A DNA stretch of 64,000 nt from Acanthochlamys bracteata. Its lineage: Eukaryota > Streptophyta > Magnoliopsida > Pandanales > Velloziaceae. The stretch lies in contig CM034141.1 in assembly GCA_019914995.1 (NCBI GenBank), positions 3,596,001-3,660,000 on the forward strand, read 5' to 3'. This document shows positions 1 through 10,269 of the stretch, in pieces. The position numbers and the translations under genes are program-made. Under the pieces are notes generated by a model. The model searched no databases and was not told where the DNA came from. It saw only the letters and a program-made list of their open reading frames with translations. Position 1 is the stretch's first letter; every line of letters starts with the position of its first letter.

Positions 1-120
1 TAATAATTTTAATTATTAAATGGATTGATCTAAATTTAATCCGGTTATTAAATAGGTTGGGTTAGGGTTGATAATTTGATCCATATAAATAAATGGATCG
101 GGTTAGGGTTGCCACACCTA
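1..120. mobile_element. hAT-type non-autonomous element, one end only (cut by window edge)
   Basis: The stretch matches the right-hand end of the 862-bp hAT elements at 10756 and 52536: an AT-rich tract, then blocks of the type 'ggttgggttagggttga' with 'ttattaaatagg', closing in a degraded terminal repeat 'ttgccacaccta'. About 40 bp present in the other copies just inside the terminus are missing here. The other end and one target duplication lie outside the window, so size and age cannot be judged. Confidence 0.6.
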
Positions 121-1740
121 CTCATTTGTTCGAAATTGCAAGCTTTGAACCAATTAGGAGTACAAACTTTTCTAGAATGATTAACAGCACTGCTTCATGG
201 TCCCGTAAGTCCTCATTGGATTGATCAAAACTCGTCTTTCTGAAACCTATCAGCAGGATTTTGGTTTCTAATAGAAACAAAAAAAGTTCAAAAAATTAAA
301 AAGAAATCACAAATAGATACAAGAAAGAAATATCCAAGAGTTGAAATATCTTGAAAAATAAGCAAAACGAATAGCAAGATAATAGGATATCCGACCCTTA
401 GCATCCTAGGATCGCTATAAGTGGCTTCTGGGTGTATTTTCTTTTATCTTTATATAACTCATTTTCTTCATTAAGAAATTACTTATAAATCACTTTAAGC
501 TTTATAAAAAAGACAAAAGATTAATTCTAGCTCACTTTTTTCTACAAAAGCACAAAATAACTAAATTTACTTCTAATAGCACTATTTACGATAATGTATT
601 TCTTAATAATTTATTTTCAGTAACTCATTTTTTGCCTAAAAACAATCTTATGTTTCTTCTCATTGCTACTACAAGAATGCCTCCACTTGACATTTTGTGT
701 TTGTAATGATCTTCCAAACCTTGGAGCAGTGTTGATATCCAGCTATGACATAATATAACAATGATGTAATAGGAGGTTCATCAACTTCTGATGCCCATTT
801 AAGAGGCAATTTCCTCTTTGGCAACATGCTTACACGCTCACGTCTCCCTTTCCTAATAGACATAAGCACCTAGTAATACCAAAACAAAGCTATTAATGTC
901 AGCTGAATTAAGAAAAACAAGTCTTAACCTATCCATACAGTCATGCATGACGGAGTGACAACGCTAGAAGCAAATGCCAGCAGATAATATACCCATCTTC
1001 CACAATTAAATAAATATCAACTACTCAAGAAACAATATAACCAAGACACCGACGCAAAAGCTCAATTTTTTACTATTTCAATAATAATAGGTACAACATT
1101 TATCTCTAATATACTATTAGAGGATCATAATATCTTATTTCTACCTATAATACCAGAGAATAAAAATACATCAATAGAGATTTAGAACAAAATTACCTAA
1201 ATTTTGAAGAGGATGAAACGGAGCAGGAAAAAATCCACTCCAACAATGGGACAAGAAAACTCTTTCTTCTCTCCCTTTCAGTCTCCCTTTCTTCTTCACC
1301 TTTTTCTCTCTCTCCTGTTCACTCAGTCTTTCTTCTCCCAATTTTTTTTTTTGTTGCTGGGTACTGTGGCTCTAAAAACCCACTCCGGTTCCTTCTTTTT
1401 TTCTTATTTTCAATTTCTTTATGAATTGTATCTTAGGCCCACCAAAATAACAAATCTTGCACATTGGAGGGAATCCAACTATCTCTTGTTCTGGCTATGT
1501 GGAGATGATAAGAGCTTCACCAAGCCCGCCTTCACAATAAATGTTGCTTCTCCAAGGTTAGCGTCATGGTTAACATATCGACGCCATTCTCATTGGTGTC
1601 AATCTTCTTAAAGTGCAAAGTTACTTATTGAGTTCATCAAGGATCCAATAGTACCTCACATCATATCTTGGACTTCGAATGAAATTTTGAATTTATACTT
1701 AGATGAATGGCACTTTGACTATCCAACAAACAACAAACTT
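121..1740. other. AT-rich non-coding DNA with one candidate exon
   Basis: Apart from the candidate exon at 720-869 and the GA/CT-rich tract at 1200-1380, nothing convincing is seen. The plus-strand open frame at 1204-1611 is low-complexity Phe/Leu/Ser-rich translation of a pyrimidine tract with no family signature, so it is not called as a gene. Confidence 0.4.
720..869 (-). CDS. Possible coding exon of an unrecognised gene
   Basis: On the minus strand a 150-nt open block (50 codons, same phase at both ends) is bounded by an acceptor-like 'tattactag' and a donor-like 'aag|gtttgg'. The peptide is basic at the start (SIRKGRRERVSM, then LPKRKLPLKW) and then mixed (ASEVDEPPITSLLYYV). Further upstream on the same strand (1200-1380) a GA-rich stretch ending 'tttag|gtaatt' looks like an untranslated first exon with a donor site. 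I do not recognise the protein family. It could be a real internal exon of a gene that continues left of the window, or chance. Only spliced-read evidence would settle it. Confidence 0.25.
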
Positions 1741-1744
1741 ATCT

Positions 1745-1952
1745 TTTTAATATCAAACTCACCTAAGAATCGCTGCATCCACAATTTTCTTATAAGCATA
1801 AGTAGTGCTATGTATTCCGTCTTGGTGGTAGATAAAGCAACATAATCTTTGCAATTTGGATGCAAGAGATTGCTCCTCTCGCAAAAATAAACAAGTAGCC
1901 AGAAATTGACTTTCTATAATCAATATCAACTGCCATATCTACGTGCAAGTAG
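1745..1952 (-). mobile_element. Ty1/Copia RNase H fragment (fossil)
   Basis: Minus-strand translation shows the Copia RNase H signature RKSxSGYLFxFARGAIS followed by weak similarity to the 'KLQK...LSTTEAEY' part of the domain. Only about 70 residues of one domain remain, broken in several places, with no LTRs nearby. It ends where the 5' LTR of the Gypsy element begins, so the Gypsy element probably inserted into or beside an already decayed Copia copy. Confidence 0.65.
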
Positions 1953-2464
1953 TGAGGAAAGGACAGGAACAAGAGTGAAAGTGCTGGTCGAACCAGAGGA
2001 AGAAGGCCGGCGTCGGTCTCCCTAAAGTCGGAGGGCGATGATGAGTGGTCAGACCTGCAAAGGATGTTAGCCATGAAAATGCATAAGGTTCTGCATCCGA
2101 AGGGCACCTAGATGAGGTGCAACAGGTGGATGCAGAACAGGGGCACCTAGATGTAGAATAGTGAGCACCTTGGTACTTTTTTCAAAAGTACCTTGGCGCC
2201 AAAATCATGAACTGGGTGCAATTCCTTGTTTGATAATTAGGAGTTTGATTTCCTTAGGAGTTCTTAGTATTTAATAAATGTTTGTGTCTTAGTTAGAATT
2301 CAACTATAACTCTAGGAAGGAAAAGACTTGTAGTGGATTGTAACTCTTCCATTATAAATAAAGAAGGCATGAACTAAGTATAGGGATACGAGTTTTCAGA
2401 AAGATCTAGTTACTTAGTTTAGCTCTTAGTTCTAACCTTACCATAAGTAATTCAAGTTGCATCA
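1953..2464 (+). repeat. 5' LTR of the Gypsy element
   Basis: Begins 'tgaggaaagg', ends near 'gttgcatca'. It contains a TATA-like 'attataaataaag' near 2351 and shares long exact blocks with the repeat at 10270 (for example 'gactctaggaagg'-type sequence around 2310-2340). Exact ends are inferred from where similarity to the 3' copy stops. No clean 5-bp target duplication was found. Confidence 0.7.
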
Positions 2465-2467
2465 ACT

Positions 2468-2479
2468 TGGTACCATAGC
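2468..2479 (+). other. Primer binding site of the Gypsy element
   Basis: 'tggtaccatagc' starts 3 bases after the inferred LTR end and matches the usual plant methionine-tRNA primer site tggtatcagagc at 10 of 12 bases. Confidence 0.55.
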
Positions 2480-2800
2480 CTAGTTTCATGAAGAACAAAG
2501 GAGCTGCTGCACCTGATTCCCTTCAAGCCATGGAATCATCATCTACCAGTATCATTGGAAAAACAATTGCAGAGATCACCTTCTCCACCTCCTGTTTAGC
2601 CGTAAAAGATTAACAGAAAACTAGTATATGAAAGAGACTAGACTACGTAGACAAAAGTCTTTCTCAATTGGATAGCTTGAACGAAAAATTCGACCAGCTC
2701 ACCAGCATTTTTCTGCAGTAAGGAAGACATAAGAACTTCCTAACCTTAGTCCAAATCAAGGGTCAAATATCGAACAAGCAAACACTACGAGAGAGTAGTG

Positions 2801-2994
2801 TGTTGGCGTGAGTCAACAATATATTATTTTTAGATATCTTTCATTAGAATTATATTTTATTCTAGATATCTTTCTTAGAGTTATATTTAGATATTTTTCT
2901 TTATTTGAAACTCTCCTTATTTAGATTTATAAGTAGTCTATATATATGTACTTATATTGAATGATAAGAATAAGATTGAAAGAGGTTTTCATCT
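2801..2994 (+). repeat. 5' LTR of the Copia element
   Basis: Starts 'tgttggcgtg' and ends 'ttttcatct', fixed by the target duplication on its left and the primer site on its right. It contains repeated 'tagatatctttc' motifs. Confidence 0.92.
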
Positions 2995-3006
2995 TGGTAT
3001 CAGAGC
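2995..3006 (+). other. Primer binding site of the Copia element
   Basis: 'tggtatcagagc' is identical to the canonical plant initiator methionine tRNA primer site and begins at the base after the LTR. Confidence 0.9.
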
Positions 3007-3151
3007 AAAACCCTAGATCTGCTCGCCGTCGTCGTGGAGATAATGACTGCGACGGTCAGATTCTGACAAAACTATCCGTTGAATCGTGGAGATTCGATTA
3101 CAACGGTTAGAAATCGAAAAAAAAACAAATCCGTGATTTGATCGGATTACT

Positions 3152-3187
<36 letters not shown>

Positions 3188-3575
3188 CTCTGCTGCCGCC
3201 ACACTAGATCTTTTTTCCGCTGCAGCCACCGCCGCATCCGCCGCCGCCGCGCAGTTGTGTCGCCGCTACTGCTTCATCGACCTGCCCTTCTCTCCATTGC
3301 TGGCGTTGCTTCATCGTTTGCGCCGTCTCCGGCGAGGATTGAATCCACCGTTCCGCCGCTGTTTTTCTATGCCGACTGCCGCTGCTTCGTCGTTTCTAGT
3401 GCCGCTCGACGCTGTCTACAGCGCCGATCATGTCAAGCCGACGATCGTGACCGACCCGGTCCAAGTACAGGCCCGAACAAGACCAACTGACCCGACCCGG
3501 CCCGTCTGATCCGCCCAAATTTTTTTTTTTTTTTTTTAAATGGAAAATTCGAGTGCTCTGTCTCCAGTTGCCTAA

Positions 3576-4400
3576 ATGACTACTCCTGTTTTCAACATAC
3601 AAGGTGATTCATCCTCTACTATAAGTGTTAAGTTAAATGGCTCAAATTATTCTCTTTGGTCTCAAGTCGTTGAGATGTATATTGCTGGAAAGAACAAGAT
3701 GGGATATTTAACTGGAGAAATAGCACGACCTCAAGAGACTGATCCCACTTATGTCCGGTGGAGAACTGACAATGCTATTGTCAAAGGATGGTTGATCAAC
3801 TCTATGGAACCAGCTGTCATGGAGCTTTTTATTCGGCTTCCTACTGCAAGAGATGTTTGGACTGCTGTGTCCAAAACTTACTCTGATAATTCTGACATAT
3901 CTCAGATTTATGAATTAACATGCAGGGCATTCAAATTATAGCAAAATGGAAGGCCCGTTACGGCCTACTATGCAGAATTAGAGCATATGGCAAGAATTGG
4001 ATTTTCATAATCCAATTAGGATGTGTTGTGCTAATGATATATTAGCTCAACAACAGGAGATTGAGAGGGAACGTGTCTATATTTTTTTGGCTGGGCTTGA
4101 TGATACACTTGATAAAGCCCGCAGTGATCTACTACGAACAGATGCCTTCCCTGGATTAGAAGTATCTTATAACTACATTCGTTGTGAGGAGCAACGACGA
4201 GTAGTTATGATGAGTTCTAACGATATTGGAGTTATTGCTGCTGTGGCCTCCAAAAATCCTAAATCCCAAATGAAGCAAAAAGCACAAGAAGGACAGTGTA
4301 CTCATTGTGGTAAAACTGGGCATACTCAGAATTCATGCTTTCAGTTAGTTGATTATCCTGATTGGTGGGAGGAACTGAAGAAGAAGAAGAAACAAGACAA
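3576..4400 (+). pseudogene. Copia gag with zinc knuckle
   Basis: The gag_3-type domain is visible at the start (LNGSNYSLWSQVVEMYIAGK, then GWLINSMEP and ARDVWTAV). Near 4296-4340 there is a CCHC zinc knuckle, CTHCGKTGHTQNSC, the nucleic-acid-binding part of the capsid precursor. The leader before it holds a 33-base poly-A run (about 3151-3183) and a 19-base poly-T run (about 3519-3537). Part of a broken polyprotein. Confidence 0.85.
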
Positions 4401-5690
4401 AAAGATCTCTGGTGTAGCGTCTGGAGTTGCAGGCCTCACTTTAGCTAATCCTTCATCCTCTATATCATCGACTGCTCCTTCACCAGTTCTATCTCTGGTG
4501 TCGCAGGTTAATTCAGATTCTCCAATTTCAGGTAACCAAAATTTTGCCTTTACTGTTTTAGATTTACAACGGAATACAGGATGGATTTTAGATTCTGGAG
4601 TTACGGATCATATGACATTCGATCCGAAAAATTTTCATATCGTAAGTGCTCCAGTTAGAAATACTGTGACATATGCCAATGGAGAGAGTTATCCAGTGAC
4701 AGGTGCTGGTACTGTGGCATTATCATCATTTCTATCTCTACAGAATTGTCTACTTGTTCCATTTCTCTCGCACAATCTTTTATCTATTGGACAAGTTACT
4801 GAACAGTTGAACTGCATTGTTCTTATGTATCCTTATTTTTGCTTACTTCAGGATATCCAAACACAGGAGATAATTGGGCGTGGTACTAAGAGAGGGGGTT
4901 TATACTATCTGGATGATGTTAGTTCAGGCAGAGTTTACAGTGCTCGTGGATCTGAAACTGACAAGAAGAATAAAGTCTGGCTTTGGCATCGCCGTCTAGA
5001 TCATGTTTCTTTTGGTTATTTAAAACATTTGCTACCGTCTTTATATTCCGGTCTCAAAGAGTTTGAATTTCAGTGTGAAGCATGTATTCTTGCTAAGAGT
5101 CATCGAGTGTCGTATTTTTCTGTTAGCAATAAAAGAACAACTCCTTTTGAATTAGTCCATTCGGATGTTTGGGGACCCTCTCCAGTTATGACTTTTACTG
5201 GTATTAGGTGGTTTGTGACATTTGTAGATAATTGCACAGACATGACATGATTATATGCTTTGAAGAATACAAGTGATGTTAGTGATATATTTGTGCGGTT
5301 TCATAGGATGATGCAGACACAATTTTCTCTTCCTATTCGAGTTTTTCGCTCTGATAATGGTGAGGAGTATGTTAATACATCCTTGAGTTCTTATTTTCAT
5401 CAGCATGGTATTATTCATGAGACTTCTTGTCCACAAACACCACAGCAAAATGGAGTGGCTGAAAGAAAAAATCGACACATATTAGAAACCGCCCATGCTT
5501 TATTGTTTGGAGCTCATGTTCCAAAACATTATTGGGTAAACACAATTCAGTCTGCGGTTTATGTGATTAATCGCATGCCATCTAGAGTTCTGAACTTTCA
5601 ACACCACTTGAGGTTTTATCTACATTTGTTACTATACCTTCTGTTCTCTCACTTCCACCTCGGATTTTTGGATCTGTTGCATTAGTACAT
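4401..5690 (+). pseudogene. Copia protease and integrase region
   Basis: A protease active-site-like WILDSGVTDHMT lies near 4590, followed by the GAG-pre-integrase zinc-binding part (WHRRLDHVSFGYL near 4985, CEACILAKSHR near 5075) and the integrase core (HSDVWGPSP, then SDNGEEYVN near 5350 and QQNGVAERKNRHI near 5450). The order fits Ty1/Copia. Reading is interrupted. Confidence 0.85.
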
Positions 5691-6253
5691 TTGCAGAAAA
5701 CTCAAAGGGATAAATTGGATCCATGTGCCTTAAGGTGCATGTTTCTTAGCTATGATCCTCACCAGAAAGATTATCGGTGCTATCATCCTCTTACACGCCG
5801 TACCTTTGTGACTATGGATGTAACATTTCTAGAGTCGGAAATGTATTTTGTCAGATCGCCTTCACATTCAGATCTTCAGGGGGAGATAGAAGCTACGGAA
5901 GATCTGAATTGGCTTACCATTAAACTCAGCACACATACTGAGGAAGGTAAAAAAAAAAGTGTGGATCATAACTCAGGTCCGGAGGAGTTTAGAACTACTG
6001 AACTTGAACAAAAAGAAACGGAAGAGATAGACAGAGCTGAAGCTGTAGAAAAAACCCCTCTCTCGCATCCTGCAATACCCGTTCAAACTCCTGAGGATAT
6101 CCCTGAGGTAAGTACCGAGACTCAGAATATTATTATGGATAAATCAAATATTGTCTATAGGAATTATTAGTTACCACATAGAGAAAATCGTGGAAAACCT
6201 CCTGAGAGATATTCACCAGAAAGAAAATTTCCAGATATTCTATTACTAACCAT

Positions 6254-7838
6254 GTGTCTTCTCACAGGCTGTCCCCATCATATGTTGCTTTCATTAATCA
6301 GGTGGCAGCTGTGACACTTCCTTCTAACACTAGAGAAGCCTTATCCGATCCTAAATGGACTAAGGCTATGAATGAAGAGATGGATGCTCTTCAGAAGAAT
6401 ATGACTTGGGAGATAGTACCATTACCAAAAGAAAAGAAAGCAGTTGGTTGTAAATGGGTGTACACCATCAAACACAAAGCAGATAGAACGATCGAGAGAT
6501 ATAAGGCAAGATTAGTGGCCAAGGGGTACTCACAGACTTATGGAGTGAATTATCACGAGACTTTTGCCCCAGTTGCAAAGATAATACTATCAGAGTATTG
6601 CTATCTCTCGCAGCAAATCTTGATTGACCCTTGCAGCAATTTGATGTAAAGAATTCATTTCTTCATTGTGAGTTAGAAGAAGAAGTGTATATGGAGCTTC
6701 CACCTGACTATGAGGTATCGGGAAGAACTGAATATGTCTACAGGCTAAAAAGGGATCTATATGGTTTGAAGCAATCTCCAAGAGCATGGTTTGGTAAATT
6801 TAGTCAAGCCTTGAGCAGATATGGTTACCGACAGAGTAATGCTGATCATACATTATTCTTGAAGAACCAAAATGATAAGGTAACTGCTTTGATGATATGA
6901 TTGTTACAGGTAATGATCATGAAGAAATTCAAAAATTGAAGACATATCTAGCCTCTGAATTCGAGATGAAAGAACTTGGAGAGTTGAAATATTTTTTGGG
7001 CATTGAGGTGGCCAGATCTAAGCAAGGTATTTTTCTATCACAAAGAAAATATGTCCTTGACTTATTATCTGAGACAGGGATGTCAGATTGTAAACCTGCC
7101 GACACACCTATCATTGAGAATCATAACTTAGCAGAGCTCCCTAATCAAATACCAGCAGCTAAGGAAAAATATCAACGATTGGTGGGCAGGTTGATTTATT
7201 TATCACATACTCGCCCTGATATAGCATATGCTGTGAGCGTTGTCAGCCAGTTTATGCATTCTCCAAGTGTCGATCATATGGAAGCTGTGAACAGAATTTT
7301 GAGATATCTGAAGTCAGCACCAGGCAGGGGATTACTATTCAGAAAGAATAATCATCTGAATATAGATGGATATACTGATGCAGACTAGGCAGGAGATAAG
7401 ACGGATAGACGCTCTACATCCGGCTATTTTACATTTGTTGGAGGTGATCTAGTCACATGGAGGAGTAAGAAATAAAAAGTGGTTGCTCGATCTTCTGCTG
7501 AAGCTGAATATAGAGGAATGGCACATGCAGTTTGTTAACTTTTATGGCTTCGAATATTATTGACAGAACTTGATTTTCCTCAAAAGAACTCTGTGAAGCT
7601 ATTTTGTGATAATAAGGCTGCAATAAATATTGCTCATAATCTAGTACAGCATGATCGCACCAAGCATGTTGAGGTGGATCGACACTTCATCAAAGAGAAA
7701 CTGGATTCAAAGTTAATTGAGTTACCTTTTGTGACTTCAGAGGCACAGTTAGCAGATATATTGACAAAAGGAGTTTCAAGCAAAATCTTTCATAACTCAC
7801 TGAGTTTGGGCATTGATGATATTTTTGTACCAACTTGA
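6254..7838 (+). pseudogene. Copia reverse transcriptase and RNase H region
   Basis: Reverse transcriptase blocks include WTKAMNEEMDALQKN, YKARLVAKGYSQTYG, FDVKNSFLHCELEEEVYM, LYGLKQSPRAWF and ELKYFLGIEVARS. RNase H features follow: RLIYLSHTRPDIAYAVS, then CDNKAAINIAHN and HVEVDRHFIKEK close to the end. The domain order and the stop just before the purine tract fit a standard Copia polyprotein end. The frame is broken more than once. Confidence 0.88.
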
Positions 7839-7845
7839 GAGGGAG

Positions 7846-8037
7846 TGTTGGCGTGAGTCAACAATATATTATTTTTAGATATCTTTCCTTAGAATTATAT
7901 TTTATTCTAGATATCTTTCTTAGTTATATTTAGATATCTTTCTTTATTTGAAACTCTCCTTATTTAGATTTATAAGGAGTCTATATATATGTACTTATAT
8001 TGAATGATAAGAATAAGATTGAAAGAGTTTTTCATCT
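7846..8037 (+). repeat. 3' LTR of the Copia element
   Basis: Near-identical to 2801-2994, preceded by the polypurine tract 'gagagggag' and followed by the second target copy 'tagtg' at 8038-8042. Confidence 0.92.
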
Positions 8038-8042
8038 TAGTG

Positions 8043-8339
8043 TTCTCCACTAACCCAACAATTTTGCTCATAAATTCTCACACTCACCAAAAAGTCCAGC
8101 AGCCAACAGACCCCTAATCGAATCAACCATAATGGCCGCTAGCCACAAACGCCCCATGCACCCTCCAAATACCATCAGGCATCATCTGATCTAGTAGCTT
8201 TCTCGACCCCAGCCCATCTAGGATAGCACAAGAGTTTTGCGACACAGGAAGCCTACCACTACAGCCACATAGCCGGCCGAAACAGCTAGCAAACACTATA
8301 CCCCGAACAATTCAGCCAAAGTTCCAGAGGGAGATTCAA
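8043..8339 (+). other. Gypsy leader/gag 5' region continuing after the Copia insertion
   Basis: Continuation of the Gypsy internal sequence split by the Copia element. It is Pro/Thr/Ala-rich when translated, with no domain that can be named before the gag block. Confidence 0.5.
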
Positions 8340-8985
8340 GTTTCAATTGTATGATGGAACTGAACCTGTAGAAAGGATGTACTGGCTCATAAGTATTTTA
8401 ATTTCTCATATTCCACATTAGGAGCTGGTGGGTGTAGCCATCATACACCTATAAGGCGAAACTAATAGGTGGTACCAAAGTTGTGAGCGTGATTGGCCGC
8501 ACCATACTTAGGAGAGACTAAAAGACACTACATTAAGGCGATTTAGGCCATTAGCTTCCGAGAACCCCAGTTATTTGATGCTCCAGCTCCACCAAATTGG
8601 TTCATTGAGTGAGTACCTCGCTGTCTTTGAAGAGCTCAGAGTTCGGCTACCTCCCACCACATATGATGATTCAATACGAAGGTTTTCTGGCAGTCTCTCT
8701 AAGAAACTAGCCATGGATGTCATGGCCTCAAGGCCAAGTGACATACAGATGGCGTATTTGCAGGCGAGGATGTACGAGTATAAATTTTCGACAGAACCTA
8801 ACCAACAATTCAATATATCTAGCCACTCAATGCAGACTTATGTTTCAACTTCCCTGGCAGTTAACAAGCACACTGGGCATATAATAGTAAGTTCAGCAAC
8901 AACATGCAACATTGTGCCAAACTTAAGGCCGGAAGTTTCCTCACTGTCAGTAGCAAATATCAATAGCCGACGCTCAAAATAGCTA
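8340..8985 (+). pseudogene. Gypsy gag relic
   Basis: Translation shows a Ty3/Gypsy gag pattern: a YDGTEPVERMYWL-like block followed downstream by GSLSEYLAVFEELRV, SLSKKLAMDVMA and LQARMYEYK. This is the retrotransposon gag domain. It lies just after the 3' target copy of the nested Copia element, which split the Gypsy leader from its gag. Broken; nothing suggests function. Confidence 0.7.
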
Positions 8986-9089
8986 TATTTTTATTTTGAT
9001 GACAAGTATGAGCGTGGACATAAGTGCTTAACTATGTTATATTCAATTTTGGTTGACAACTCACTAGAGGAAGAAGAAGAGGAGGCTTC

Positions 9090-9510
9090 AGAAGTGGAAG
9101 GACTAGTGGAAGATGCAACATTGTCCCTTAGCGCAATGAATGGTATGATCGAATCTCAAACTCTTCGCATTATAGGAAAAATTAAAAAGTAAGATGTCTA
9201 TGTATTGTTTGATTTGGGTAACACGCGTAACTTCATTCAAATCACTTAGCTAAGCATCTGAGACTAGTAGTGGAGAATGTTTGGCTGTTAAAAGTTGAAT
9301 TAGCGAACAGAAGACCACATTTGGTAGAAGTCATTCATAAGCAGATCCCTCTAGTAGCCTAAGGCGTTGAGATTTTGATGGATGTCTATCCCTTCTCCCT
9401 TGGAGGCACGGACCTCGTTCTTGGTATCCAGTGGCTTGAGAGTTTGGGGAAAGTCATTAGTGATTGGAAGAAATCTGAAATGCAATTCACCATTCAAGGG
9501 TAAGAGGTAG
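9090..9510 (+). pseudogene. Gypsy aspartic protease relic
   Basis: The translated stretch resembles the Gypsy protease and its following linker, with a degraded active-site region, then VLGIQWLESLGKVISDW, a common sequence between protease and reverse transcriptase in Gypsy polyproteins. Reverse transcriptase does not follow. Confidence 0.65.
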
Positions 9511-9814
9511 TTCTGAGGGGAATTTGAGAGGCACGTTCACAACTTACTAGCCTAAATCGAAAGACTATGTTGTGCTTACTAAGAATATTAGCGATTCGTA
9601 TTGCAGAGGCCGACACGTCCAATAAGGCCAAGCAGCTGCCAATTGACTTTCTAGAACTTTTGGGTCTTTAGTCCCATACCAGGGCTTCCCCGAGAACCGA
9701 ATGCCAATTAAAAGCCTTCACTACCATACATGCTTGTTTTTGGGATGATCTACGTGGAACCCAGTAGAGAGATTCTTTCTTGACAGAAAAATCTGCAGGG
9801 CAGCAAGAGGAGAG

Positions 9815-10269
9815 CACCCTCAATGGTGACTAGCCAACGGACTTCTTCTCTGCAGCAACCGAATTCTTATGCCTGAAGACCTCCTTGTGTACATAATTAC
9901 TAGACGAGGCACACAACTCGACTGAAGTAGGACATGGCGGGGAGTTCCGTACATTTTAAACGTCTTGTGCATCAACTCCCATGGCCAGGCATGGCTAAGG
10001 ATGTACAGAGGCATATTGTTGCTTGCTCCATCTATGCTCGAGCAAACGTTGAATGTCTCAAAACGATTTGATTGCTACAGCCCTTACCAATTTCAGAATA
10101 CATATGAATTGACATTGCAATGGACTTCATTGAAAGGCTGCCCGTGTAAGGAGGTAAGGACTCGATACTTATTGTTGTTGATCGTCTTTCCATGTATACG
10201 TATTTCATTGCATTGAAGGATCCCTACACGGCGGCCGAAATTGCTACTGTTTTTGCTAAGGAGATTAGT
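9815..10269 (+). pseudogene. Gypsy integrase relic
   Basis: The zinc-binding end and the start of the catalytic core of a Ty3/Gypsy integrase are recognisable: WPGMAKDVQRHIVAC, then a DIAMDFIERLP block, then KDSILIVVDRLSMYTYFIALKDPYTA in pieces. The relic stops at the 3' LTR, so the rest of the core and the C-terminal part are lost. Broken in several places. Confidence 0.7.

Larger units (their letters stand above)
2801..8037 (+). mobile_element. Ty1/Copia LTR retrotransposon, fairly recent, broken (fossil)
   Basis: The LTRs at 2801-2994 and 7846-8037 (194 and 192 bp) differ at about four bases plus one 2-bp gap, about 2%, or under about 1 million years at a commonly used plant rate. They are flanked by a perfect 5-bp duplication 'tagtg' (2796-2800 and 8038-8042). 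A perfect methionine-tRNA primer site follows the 5' LTR, and a purine tract 'gagagggag' precedes the 3' LTR. In between come gag, zinc knuckle, protease, integrase, reverse transcriptase and RNase H in Copia order. The coding part has a handful of breaks, so it looks non-autonomous. Short LTRs and the gag type suggest the Ale/Retrofit-like group, but I am unsure. It is inserted in the leader of the Gypsy element. Confidence 0.93.

Noticed and set aside
1-120. gggttagggtt phrases look like telomere repeat
   Set aside because: They occur as single phrases inside the hAT-type elements at several places, not in tandem. No telomeric array is present.
1204-1611. A 135-residue plus-strand frame
   Set aside because: Its first half is translation of a pyrimidine-rich tract and it shows no domain. 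The reverse strand looks more like an untranslated first exon.
3138-3509. Ala/Arg-rich frames in the Copia leader
   Set aside because: They lie in the GC-rich leader between the primer site and gag, right after a poly-A run, and have no domain.
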